Shown: piece by piece, positions 48,361 to 58,798 of the stretch
How positions within the stretch are numbered: the first letter of the stretch is position 1
Layout: every line of letters begins with the position of its first letter
NCBI RefSeq assembly: GCF_000204055.1
Contig: NW_006768776.1
Span: 332,105-396,104, forward strand
Source of the DNA: Melampsora larici-populina 98AG31
Lineage: Eukaryota > Basidiomycota > Pucciniomycetes > Pucciniales > Melampsoraceae
Length of the DNA: 64,000 bases
Direction: 5' to 3'
Notes under the pieces: model-generated
The model's input: only the letters and a program-made list of their open reading frames with translations
What the model was told of the DNA's origin: nothing
The model's database searches: none
Position numbers and translations under genes: made by a program

Positions 48361-48651
48361 TCAGGCTGCTCTTCTGCCGAAAAAGTAGGCGAATATGTCT
48401 AACCCGAATCGTTGATAGCGTGTATAAATCCAATAAGCCGACTTGCGCCCGAGCCACTTTCCGAGTACAGGTAAAAGGACAACATCCACAAGGAGATGAA
48501 GTTGATTGATGTTTTCGACCCATTCGCGATCAAGGTCAAAAGACGTGGAGGAAGACGGTGAGGAGGGCTGAGACAGCGGGCGTCGATCGATGAAAGTCGT
48601 GCGCAAGTGAGGATAGCGAGCCGCATTGAAGACTGGTTCATCTGATGACAT
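48361..48651 (-). CDS. Small single-helix membrane protein, unrecognised
   Basis: A 96-aa intronless frame starting at MSSDEPVFNAARYPHLRTTF. A Ser/Pro-rich linker is followed by DLDREWVENINQLHLLVDVV and a hydrophobic helix (LLVDVVLLPVLGKWLG), then aromatic-rich YWIYTRYQRFGLDIFAYFFG and RRAA at the end. The amphipathic, aromatic C-terminal half looks conserved in character and suggests a small organelle membrane protein, but I do not recognise a family. The longer frame from 48834 adds an unlikely leader; the ATG at 48651 is preferred. It is divergent from RPL30 with 494 bp between. Confidence 0.5.
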   Translation of the reverse strand: MSSDEPVFNAARYPHLRTTFIDRRPLSQPSSPSSSTSFDLDREWVENINQLHLLVDVVLLPVLGKWLGRKSAYWIYTRYQRFGLDIFAYFFGRRAA

Positions 48652-49145
48652 GGTTTCGTGATTCTTGGTGCGGGTTTTTCCGATGAAGTATTGCCACCAA
48701 TGTGAAGGAGTTGTCACTAATCCGAGGGAGTCTGTTTCCGCCGTTCCAAAGGAGTTTATTTCGACCAATTCAGAGGAATTGAGGCAGCAATGTATTGATA
48801 AAAGAAACAAGCAATGACCAGCAGGGGAGGGCAAGATGCTCGGTTTATGTATCTTCGGCCTGATAGCGATGACGACCTGTTCACGTGTTTCATGCAGCTA
48901 TCCGTTTCACAGCACGTGACTTCAGCTGTATTTCCATGTACAAAACCATTGTGAAAAGCCCCTGACCTAGATGATGAGAGAGAAATAGCGTTGAATTGGG
49001 AGAGCTGAAACCTATTTGAGATGCGCAGCAAGTATCGCTCGTCGACTCTGTAGAGAACCGTCCTCAGTGACAGCAGACGACGAGGCCTGTTGAGCAATTA
49101 CCCCTTATCCATCCCCGCGACTCTCGACTAAACGCCCCATACGCA
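48652..49145. promoter_or_regulatory. Intergenic promoter region upstream of RPL30
   Basis: 494 bp between the small membrane protein gene (-) and RPL30 (+). It must contain the ribosomal protein gene's promoter and 5' UTR. A TTACCCCTTATCC pyrimidine-rich patch about 45 bp before the ATG (near 49098-49111) resembles the TSS-proximal tracts of ribosomal protein genes. No named factor site was identified. Confidence 0.4.
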
Positions 49146-49916
49146 ATGGCCCCCACCAAGAAAGCAAAGAAGTCCTCCGAGAACATCAACTCAAGGCTTG
49201 CCCTCACCATCAAGAGTGGTAAATACACCCTTGGTTACAAGAGTACCCTCAAGACGATGCGAAGTGGAAAAGGTAAATCTCAAGCCTAGCATTACTCTCG
49301 ATTTTACAACCACCCTCATTCACATTCCAAGCGACCACTACGAACTTTCGTAACCGACATCACTTCAAGCCTCCTTCACAAATCGAAACCTTAGATCAAT
49401 GAATCACAACACAGAAGCCCCCACCATCAAAATCATTCACAACCCTACACTCCTTGTGCCCCCTTCACAACTACCTATTTGAAATGATGAAGACAGCGAT
49501 CTGACGGTATTCTCGTGATATTTTATACAACCACAGCCAAGCTCGTTCTTGTCTCCGGAAACACCCCACCTCTTCGACGATCCGAGATTGAATACTACGC
49601 CATGCTTTCCAAGGTCAGACACAACCGAATTTTTTGAATTCATGTAGAATTATGTGCCGTGCGGCTTTTGTGGACGTTACAAGCGTTGCTCACTCCAATC
49701 TCTTCTTTTCTTTAGACACCCGTCCATCTTTACCAAGGTTCGAACGTTGCACTGGGAACCGCATCTGGAAAACTCTTCCGTGTTGGAGTTATGACAATGT
49801 TCGCGCCTGGCTCCTGATACTCTCTAAAATTGACTTCATACTGATGTTGAATGATCTTTTTGACGCTACCCAGTCTCGATGCCGGTGACTCAACAATCCT
49901 TGATGCTGCTGCATAA
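49146..49916 (+). CDS. RPL30: 60S ribosomal protein eL30
   Basis: Large-subunit ribosomal protein. Four exons in frame: 49146-49272, 49537-49613, 49716-49798, 49874-49916, giving 109 aa, the usual length. The sequence begins [20 protein letters not shown] and contains [80 protein letters not shown] and DAAA at the end, matching eL30 throughout. The last intron uses an unusual GTTCGC donor. Its removal is required to give the conserved ILDAGDS; retention would end in FAPGS and a stop. The 264-bp first intron is long for this window, as often seen in ribosomal protein genes. Confidence 0.93.
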
Positions 49917-50930
49917 ACCATGTTTTTCTACCTATATGAAACTATGTCGATTGTTTTTCTACAGTTTGGTAATGAAGTTCAGGGATCTCCAGCTTCCTGT
50001 TTCGGTGATTGCAAAATTTCCTCCTATGCAATGCAAGCCCCATGCTTGCATATCATGATGTTGGCCGGACTCATGGTCTTTCAGTATGCTTCATTTTTAC
50101 TCTCCTAGATCCTTGCTCCAACATCAAAATTCCCATCCACCACTTATTAGCCTTGTGATCCCTAATTAATTGGTGGACTGCTTACTCTACACTACATCAA
50201 TGTTCACTCTGGACACTTAACTCCGCATAAAGCTTCATCTGATATGACAGGCAGCCAAATGACATCAGGCAAGCAGTTGTAATCCTGCTGTGCAAGTGAA
50301 ATCTTGAGAGTATGTCTGCGAACAGCACGCACAGCCGAGGACTCGCTATGGTTTATGTCATTCAGGCCTATCGAACCGTGAAAGAAGAGCATGATCTACA
50401 ATCATGAGTTTGAGATACATATTTTGAGTCCACAATCCCTATCTCTTGAGATAACAGCGGTACTCGCGTCCTTGAATAATGAACCCATCCAGAATATCTA
50501 TCGTATTGTAGCCGTAGCATTGAGCAAATTACCCAAATTATAACTTTGGGGTCCTCGCACGAAACACTCGATTTTTTCATACACCGTGTTGATCTGTGTT
50601 GATTCGAATAATGATTCATACAGTTTTGTATGTACATCTTCCCGTTGTCAACCTTGATGACCTCATGTTTCGTCTACATAGGTTAGATACATAAATTGAC
50701 CAAGGTTGAGCTGAGATCATCCAATTTGCAAGTGCTCAGGAGGCTTTTCTATCACAAGCCACAGACTTTCGATCCGCTATTCTCTCTCACTTGACCGTTC
50801 ACCATTAATTAAATCTTTCGGATACATATATAACCATTCTCAAAAGTCATCACATTGGCTACTTCTCCTCAGAAAAACTAGATATCCGTGTGGAAGAATC
50901 CTGAAAACTACTGAAACCACCGATTTAAGA
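49917..50930. other. Intergenic region RPL30 - SEC53
   Basis: 3' flank of RPL30 and 5' flank of SEC53. Short frames at 49920-50108 and 50204-50637 are unsupported. Nothing recognised. Confidence 0.45.
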
Positions 50931-52447
50931 ATGGCATCTGAATTTGCATCACGACCACTTGGTAAGTCTTACCTTATCAGCCTTTCTCATCCTTCAGGAT
51001 TTCCGTCTTCTCTTGGATATCTCGAAAAATCTTTGAATGAAGAGCTTGAGGCTAATGAAAAACCATCATTCTAGGCTCCACATTAGTCTTATTTGACGTT
51101 GATGGTACACTCACTCCGGCTCGTCGACAGGCTTCACCTGAGATGATCAAATTGTTAGGAGACTTGAGGAAAAAGGTGGTGATTGGATTTGTAGGAGGTA
51201 GTGATCTTGTGAAAATTAGGGAACAACTTGAAGTCTCTGGCGAGAATAGTGAGTTTGTTCAAATTCTCTGTTCATCTGTATAATTCGATCGAAAAAAAAT
51301 GATCTGAATGTTTTGTTATCTTTTGTCTTGCTTTTCTCGTTGGAACAAAAAAAGTCTTGGACAAGTTCGATTACTGTTTTGCAGAAAACGGTTTGACGGC
51401 TTATAAAATGGGAACAGAACTTTCAAGTCAAAGTTTTATTAAATTCTTAGGGGAGGACAAATACAAGAAATTGGTTAACTTTTGCTTGAAGGAGATGTCC
51501 GAGATAGATATCCCGGTGAAACGGTTGAGTTTGATTTCTATGTTTTCTACAAGATGGATCGAGAGACAGATGACCAGATTTGCGGGACATGTTGCTGATC
51601 CTCCTCTTGTTTCTTTTCGGGGCTGAGTTTAGAGGTACCTTCATCGAGTTCCGAAATGGTATGATTGTAAGTTTTGGGCTGGTTAGATGAACAAGTCTAT
51701 CGATGCGATCCTGATATATTGTCTTTTCTTTCACTGGGATCAAACTATAGAACGTATCGCCGATCGGACGTAATGCATCGTACGTTGAATTTCTAATGAC
51801 CGATCAAATTGAAATCAGCTACATTCATAAAAAAGAATTAGCACATACTAATGTCATTTTGATCACAGTGTCCAGGAACGAGATGAGTTTGAGCAATACG
51901 ACAAAAAGACTCAAATCCGAGCCAAGTTTGTGGAAAAATTAAGAAAAGAGTTTGCTGATTACGGTCTCACTTACTCAATCGGAGGTCAAATTTCATTCGA
52001 TGTCTTTCCCAGCGGTAAGTCTTTATACCTACATAATCGTTCAGATAGTATTAACTTCCATTTCATATTGCTGATTCATGATTTTGTGGGATAAATAGGA
52101 TGGGATAAGACTTATGCACTTAAACATGTAGAGAAAGAAGGGTTCAAAGAAATCCATTTCTTTGGTGATAAAACTTATAAAGGTGGAAATGATTATGAGA
52201 TTTATGAAGATTCTCGAACTATTGGACATCCAGTCACCAACCCAAATGATACCATGGTCAGTCTTCTTCACATCTTGATCATTTCACCATGATCATCCAA
52301 CTTATTTCCTGGGTGCACAAATGATTGCGTAACGCTAGAGATGATGCGTTTTGGCTGATTTTTTGTGATCTGCTCTTCATCTTCTGCTCTTTACTGCATA
52401 CCATCCTCAAACAACAGAAAATTTTGAAAGAGTTGTTCCAGCTCTGA
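50931..52447 (+). CDS. SEC53: Phosphomannomutase (Sec53/PMM)
   Basis: Converts mannose-6-phosphate to mannose-1-phosphate for GDP-mannose, glycosylation and GPI-anchor synthesis in the cytosol. Eight exons in frame: 50931-50961, 51075-51248, 51355-51523, 51634-51667, 51751-51779, 51869-52014, 52099-52256, 52418-52447, giving 256 aa, the family's normal size. HAD-fold motif [15 protein letters not shown], has the nucleophile Asp18 and acid Asp20. [42 protein letters not shown] (substrate-binding arginines), [25 protein letters not shown] and [19 protein letters not shown] follow, and it ends KILKELFQL. Two exons are very short (34 and 29 nt). Nothing essential is missing. Confidence 0.95.
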
Positions 52448-52479
52448 ATGATCAACAGACTTATCATCATCAGGCATTC

Positions 52480-54625
52480 TAAGTTTTGATGTTAAGATTA
52501 ATAGATGATATCAATGAAACTGATCAGTGACCATGGCTTAAGGAGTTGGGCACAATTGACAATATGCAAGTAATTCATGAGTGATGAGCTGAACACTCGC
52601 CACATGCTCACAAAGTGGTTTTGTAGAGTGTACTGCCCAGTACTGCTGACATTGTCATGTATGGGGCCAATTGTTTTCAAAAGATGTCATCACAATGCAC
52701 TTTGAGTCTCAATGACTGCCATCCTCTGCCATCCCCCAGTATGGCGTCCACTTTGCCCTTGCATGATTGAGAGTTGAGTGGGATGGGACCATTGAACTGC
52801 ATATTCCACCATGGCCAAGCTTGTAGAGTCACTGAATTTAGTTTAGGATAGATGTAAGCCATGACATCATGCCAGGCCGGATGTGTTGGTATTTGTAAAG
52901 TGTCTGGATTGACCTGTGGTTCCTGTAGAATGAGTATGTCAAATAAACCATCAGCTAATAAAATTTCTACAAGTGCCTGTCTATTGAAGCAGTTGAGTTG
53001 AGCAATTTTGAGGTTATTTTCTCCTAAGGGTGAGGCAATATCATCAATGTTAATATTGTCTGGTGCTTTGTGTGTGGGTTCTTTTGATGGTCCAGTCGGA
53101 TGAAGAGAGAAAGGGAGAATAGAGGAAGAAGGAGGAGGACCACATGGAATTTGGTTGTGGTTGTATCTTAACATGATTGAGGTGATTAAGTTAGGAGACT
53201 CTTGGATCTTATTGGGCAATTTGTGCTTGAAGCTGAATGGGCACATTTTGAATTCATCTTGTCAATAGTGGTGTTGGGATTCATTGAGGTGTCAATGATT
53301 ACACATTCAACACAATGTGGGCATTGAGTTTTGGGGAGGTGGCAGGCTTGTGAGTCATGATCTGCTCCACAATGTTTACAAATCACCATGCCCGTGTGGT
53401 GTTTGCTCATCAACAAGCGCACATGAGTCACCTTTGTGCCTCAGAGGCATTCCGTGTGCGCTCGTCATTGGGCAACTGCCACAAGGACACAGTGAATAAC
53501 TTTGTTTTTGCATTGCAAACTGATGTGACCAGGATCTTGACAACAAAAACATTATACACAATTCTTCTTGCACACCCTCACCCTCAAACTGCGACCCTCA
53601 AAGTAGACTGAACCCCTGGACATCATATTTGTCTGCTCTTTGTCTAAAATATTTACAAGTATGGAACCGGTACTCTGGCCTGTTTGGGCTGGTTTACTCA
53701 GCCATCTAATTGAATGAGTTTTTCAATTGGGATAGAGTTTTGTTTGGCCAGTATTTGTTTAATTTCTTCAGTGTTTCAGAAGTATTCTGTGGGGACTGAA
53801 TCAATCACAAATGGGAAAACTGCAGAGGATGTTAAAAGTGCAGGGTCAGCTAGCTACAACCACACAGCTCTGTTTTCCAACAACCAGTCCACCTCAGATT
53901 TAGTAGACATGAAGAGTTTGATGCATCAAGAAGGTAAAACAGCCGCTCCTTTCACTTCAAGTTTTTGTGCCGGGACCTTCACGTCAAGTTGGGCTAGTGC
54001 CTGATTTACGCGCTTGACAATGTTGGTTGATTCAAGGCCTTCAAATGGTGGTTTTCTCCCTTCAACATTGATATTGCTGATGATGACCTGACTTGGTCTA
54101 CATGTTTTAACAATCTTGCTTGCTGGTGATGGTTGGGGTATCTGAGTTGATGTGATCTTCAGGCTGTTTGTTGCTGCTGTAGTCCAGGACTTGGGGTTTT
54201 GCTGGTAATACTTTTGAAGGCACCTGCTGGACCGTGTTGATTGTTTGTATGTTGCTTAATGTTCTGATCTGTTGTTCCAATCTCCAATAAATTGAGTGGC
54301 TTCATTTGGCTTTTTCAACTGAGCTTCTATCACATTTAATTTGATTGAAGTTACTTTGAAGATCATGGACAGAGACTGGTTTTTGAGACAAAGAACTGGT
54401 TCTTGTGGTGTTTCCATGTTCATTCTTTGATTGGAAATGTCCGACATTGCGTCTTCTCATGTCTTCTTGCGCGTGTGGCGCTTCTGAACACATTGTCCTT
54501 GTGTTGTGCCACAGTTGGTAGGAAGTAGGTGAGGATTGGGTGGCATAGAGGGGTTCTGATAGCAAGAAGATGAGATAATAAGGTGTTTCAGGATGTGGAT
54601 GTGATGATGATGAGGTAATCATAAG
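52480..54625 (-). mobile_element. Degenerate LINE-like (non-LTR) retrotransposon fragment: gag-like ORF1 and endonuclease
   Basis: Reading the minus strand, 54622-53240 holds fragments of a gag-like ORF1 in shifting frames, with a zinc-knuckle CKHCGADHDSQAC (CX2CX3HX4C) followed by CPHC near 53320-53400. Next, 53246-52677 encodes the start of an apurinic-type endonuclease: NLKIAQLNCFNRQALVEILL, GLFDILILQEPQVN and GKVDAILG. Reverse transcriptase motifs were not found downstream, and the fragment stops within ~60 bp of the SEC53 stop codon, so the element is 3'-truncated. Frameshifts and stops show it is dead. Confidence 0.65.
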
Positions 54626-54889
54626 AGACCACCATACAATCTTTAAAGGTGATGTTCAAACTAATACTACTAATTGTTGGTTGTGGGTACAATCTCCACT
54701 GCTCCTTTTGAATTCCAGAGGTGTTACACTAAGTTGGCTTTCAGTTGATGATGAGCTCTCTTATTGCGCATGTGTCAAAAGTTTGCTAAATATCATGCCC
54801 AATTTTGTATCCAAGCCGTATTGCTTTCAGCTGGACAAATCATAAAGCTGCCCTCTTGAGCCATGTAAGGGTTGGGTTTGTTTTATCTT

Positions 54890-56060
54890 TTGTTGTCTTC
54901 AATAATCATATTATGTAGTATGATGCAACATTTGGCAATTTACTCCAGACCTGATTCTGACCACAGCCACCCACCATTGTGCAAAATATGCCATTGTGCT
55001 TGTAAGACACCAAAAGCCCATTTGATATCTTTCTGTAGAGCTGCTTGAACTTTTGCAAGAAGCTGTTGATGATGAGTAAAAAAATAATGAGAACTTGAAG
55101 ACTTGCTGTGGTTAAAAAATGCAGAAACTTACCCTTTTCATTGGTGTGTCAGGACAAGATATTGTTTGGATGAGTGTTGTGAATTCCGGGTAGGTTCCAT
55201 CAGGCAAATAGTGACCAGGGCTGTATTTGGTGCCATTAACAGTGAATTTGACCTCAGGCTGTTTTCCATTGAGGTAATCTAGAAATATTGGTGATTGAGC
55301 AAGTGAACTGAGATTGTTGAGAGTTCTTGGTAAACCAAAGTACACATGCCAAATCCACAAGTCCTTTGAAGCCACTGCCTCAAGAACCAAGGTTGGAGCC
55401 TTCTCCTTCCCACAATATTGACCATGCCATGCTGTTGGACAATTTTTCCATTCCCAATGCATATAATCTAAACTACCTAACATACCAGGCATTCCTTGTT
55501 CCTCCACTACAGCCAGAGGTTGCTTGAGGTCAGCCTCAGTGGGGTTTCAAAGATATTCAGGCCCAAAATAAATTGCTGTAGATTCACCCATTTCCAAGTA
55601 CCTGTCAAACATATTGGGGGGTTTTACATAAGCAAGTTGTTGTATTGCTGCTGTGCACTTGTGTTGTTAAGAGAAGCCCAAAGTGCCCACAGCATCCTGC
55701 TTCAGCTCAAAGTAGCAATTTGATCTTTCCAAAGTATCACAGATGCAAAAGAAGAGTGGAGGACTCACCCAAAAACAATGTCAAAAGCGACTGAGTGGGT
55801 ATTGGGGAGAATCAGCAAAGTGGTGGTGATGAAGCTTTGCATGTCCTCTTGATCTCAAAAGATTCTCAAATGTGGACCTTGACAACTAGCACATGTATTT
55901 CCACTTTGAAGAATATTTCTACATTGGAGAATGACCCAGTGTTGTATCATTGCATTTTGGATGGCTGATTCCTCATCCTTGTCATCATCCAGGAGGATAT
56001 CCATGAATTTGTCTTCATTAAGATCAGGTCAGGTCAAACATCCATTGAGAAAGACAAAGA
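54890..56060 (-). pseudogene. Decayed PIF/Harbinger-type transposase (DDE_Tnp_4-like)
   Basis: Recognisable pieces on the minus strand: MFDRYLEMGEST and NPTEADLKQ upstream (55650-55510), then the 55507-55112 frame with GMLGSLDYMHWEWKNCPTAW, HGQYCGKEKAPTLVLEAVAS, IWHVYFGLP, SPGHYLPDGTYPEFTTLIQ and, after a frame change, QKDIKWAFGVLQAQWHI and KCCIILHNMIIEDNKR at about 54905. The first catalytic Asp (LGSLD) is kept, but the second (normally ND) reads NN and the third (normally DVExAFG) reads DIKWAFG. Together with frameshifts and stops this means no activity. It is a DNA-transposon relic. Confidence 0.75.
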
Positions 56061-56202
56061 TGAATTAGATATAGGGTTCAAATGGATGAAATTGAAGAGG
56101 AGATTAATTGAGACTGACCGTAACAGAGGTGTGTTTTGAAAACTGCATTCCCTCTCACTCACTCATAGCATATGCAAAAATCACGCTAAATACTGCTAAT
56201 AA

Positions 56203-56405
56203 CTGTACTGGAGGGAATTACGGCTGTGCATGGTTTTTCTTATACCTCAAACACTGCCCTAACCAATCTGTGCCACCCTCTCTACGTTACAGATTTACGG
56301 CACAGCTGTGGATTCTCTAAGACAAATAGAAAGAAGTCGCGGCTGTGAAGTCACTGCACAAAAGTTAACTGTGGTGGTACAAAGTCAGAATTCCCTCTAC
56401 CACAG
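56203..56405. mobile_element. MITE-like element with ~27-bp terminal inverted repeats
   Basis: The left end CTGTACTGGAGGGAATTACG and the right end (reverse complement CTGTGGTAGAGGGAATTCTG) match at 15 of 20 bases, and similarity continues a few bases inward. The ~203-bp interior has no coding capacity. It lies close to the Harbinger-type relic, so mobilisation by that family is possible but not shown; no TTA/TAA target duplication is evident on both sides. Confidence 0.5.
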
Positions 56406-56455
56406 TCTTGACACAACCCACTATATGTGTCAGCAACAAGCTTAGAGCCTCATCT

Positions 56456-56675
56456 GTTTGAAGCTTTTACATCCTTGATCACAAACTTGCTTCTTTTGTA
56501 CTTGTGTATCTGTGCATGACTCATAGGTATGTTTCTTATCTCTCTGTTCTATTTCTTTTCATGGTTTGTTCCTATAGTTGTACATGTTGCAAAATAAACA
56601 TTATCATATGTTTGAAGCTTTAAAATTCTTGATCACAAACTCACTTCCTTTGTATTTGTGTACTTGTGCATGACT
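56456..56675. repeat. Direct repeat pair, ~65 bp, 154 bp apart
   Basis: 56456-56520 and 56610-56674 share GTTTGAAGCTTT, CTTGATCACAAACT, CTTGTGTA/TTTGTGTA and TGTGCATGACT in the same order and orientation with about 80-85% identity. Non-coding; perhaps the ends of a deleted element. Confidence 0.65.
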
Positions 56676-57585
56676 GAAAAATTGATATGTGTGGGCAGCT
56701 CACATTTTAGAGTAGGAAACAATGGTGAAATTAGCTACTTATTCAAATTCTTTTGGGATATACAACTTGCAAGCTGATGCATCTAATCATCAAAAAAACT
56801 GTGCAAATTGCCTAAGTCATCTATAGGAAAACATTGCTAGAACCAACATGTTGGTTTGTCAGCCCATGGAGACTTAGCAGGGCTGGTAAGTCGGGCTGGA
56901 GCATGGGTCTTTGTCAGAAGGATGAACTGAGAAAATTCATCCTTTGGAGAGATCTCACAGAATTCTCTGAGACTTTGACTCACCAAGCACCACAGCTCTT
57001 ACCCAACTCTAGCTCACTTATAGGTTTGAAACACCAAATTCATCTTTATAATTTTTGGAGCCAACCCTCCCACCCTACAAATACGCAAAGCATGTAAACT
57101 TGAGAAATGAGAACCCACCCATTGACCCAAAGGCGTGTAGTACACACCGCAAGCCCTTGGTTCCAGAGAACCAAAAAGAGGCCCTGGCGTGGCTTTGCCA
57201 CTATTCCCACTACAGTACTCTCTGACCTTGAGGTAAGAGAATATTTGGGTAGTCCTCATCAAGGAATAAAGAGAGATGAAATCTCTCAAGAAACCCTCAC
57301 ACACAAAAATCATAAGCTGAGCTAATTGAGGAATGGGATATTTGGTCTGTGTACTTCTTTTTTGCCCACTGAGAAACATATAATTGATGAGCCAGTTCTT
57401 ATAAACAGGTGTTTGGAAATTGGGCAGCATCTTACCATTGAAAGCAGAGTAATGCCATGTTCAAATTCTTACACCTCTGCACTGAAGTGCAAATTCCAGA
57501 GGAATAGGGGGTTTCAAGTCAGAAAATGTTTGTGAAACTTTTTAAAAAACAGACAGGTTTTTTAAACTTCGCAGTGTTTTTTTTC

Positions 57586-57660
57586 TGCAAATATACGGTC
57601 AACAGCATTTGGGACATCTAAAAAGGTGTCCCATTTTTTTCAATTTACGGTATATTTTGC
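57586..57660. repeat. Fold-back repeat
   Basis: Outer arms TGCAAATATACGGT (57586-57599) and ACGGTATATTTTGC (57647-57660) are near-complementary, and inner arms TGGGACA (57610-57616) and TGTCCCA (57627-57633) are perfectly complementary, so the whole 75 bp could fold into a two-step hairpin. Non-coding. Confidence 0.55.
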
Positions 57661-58798
57661 AACATCAGACAACTTGCTGGACTGTAAAATGCTGTAAATT
57701 TCTTGACTTGAAACACCCTAATACATGTGTGGGATCTAGGTATTTGTCAAAGATTTCAGCAGATAAACCTCTTTTAGTCAGGCTAGGTCAGGATCTCAAG
57801 TACCACAGTTCCGCTCACGTCATAAAGTGCTCTCTTACTCACATGTCAGCTCTTTGTACAGGTGAATTTTGGATATGGCAGGGAGTGTAAATCAGTTGTC
57901 CTTATACACAGTGTTTTACTTTTTTTAGACTGAAATGTTCTCCTGTGAAGGAAAGCCTCCATCAGGTTTGTATCAATGAGTTTTGTGGTGAATTTTACCA
58001 CGACTAATTCTATTGACCAACACATAAATATTCATGATCCTTTGACTCTCCAAATTGATCAATCAACAACTCAGACGAGTAATACTATCCACCTGCATTA
58101 CTTTAGTGGGATGATGTCCAATTGAAACACAGGTCAGGTATACCGTATTAGGGATAAGAGTTTGCATATAGGGAATGTCACAATGAAAAAGCTGCTGTGA
58201 TGCGCGAGGATGCACACCAGTTCCGCCCCATTCACAGGCCTGACCCGCATGCCATCGTCTTATACTGAAACTGTATTGAGCTGTACATACAATCGAAGTG
58301 AGCCAACAGATATCCCCAGTCACATTGTCGATTGGAATTTAAAGACCTCTCGTTCGTTCGATATGGTGCCAGCAGCTACTACAGCGAAGTCTTCATCCAA
58401 TCTTGGTATCCCATTTTATTCTCATTCGACGCGTTTTCTTTAGCTATCAGCTCATTCAACCATCTTATCAACCTTGCGTAATGCCCAAAGGTATTCGCCG
58501 AGATCAACAACCCGTTGCAACAGTGGGCCCACCTCCTTCACAGTGGGTAACAAAATCGCATTCTTGCTGTGCACCTCCAACTTCGCAATGCTGATCAGTA
58601 CCAATATTTAAACTCGCATCAATAAGACCCAATGGTCCTACTTCACAACCTTTCTCCTTCACAGCTTTCCAGCCCTTTTCAGCGATCAATGGCAAGAATG
58701 TCGCGTCATCATTTGCCAAAGCAGACCATCAATCCTGGTGGACTCGGAGAGCCGATGACGCCACTTGGGAAAGTCAGCGGAATTGGAAGAAGACAGTG
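57661..58798. other. Region upstream of ARP8, may contain 5' exons
   Basis: No gene is certain. A frame from 58481 (MPKGIRRDQQPVATVGPPPS) and another from 58689 (MARMSRHHLPKQTINPGGLG) look more protein-like than chance and lie just before ARP8 in a different reading frame. They could be 5' coding exons, but I could not place a convincing intron. The rest is unassigned. Confidence 0.35.

Noticed and set aside
49799..49827. Read-through eL30 end FAPGS as the true C-terminus
   Set aside because: Removing the 49799-49873 intron restores [10 protein letters not shown], the conserved eL30 terminus, at the right length.
53317..53611. Plus-strand frames with several Cys
   Set aside because: Antisense of the zinc-knuckle region of the LINE-like fragment.
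57014..57430. 138-aa minus-strand frame and plus-strand frames over the same DNA
   Set aside because: Mutually overlapping, no recognisable domain; probably repeat-derived. Not enough to call a gene.
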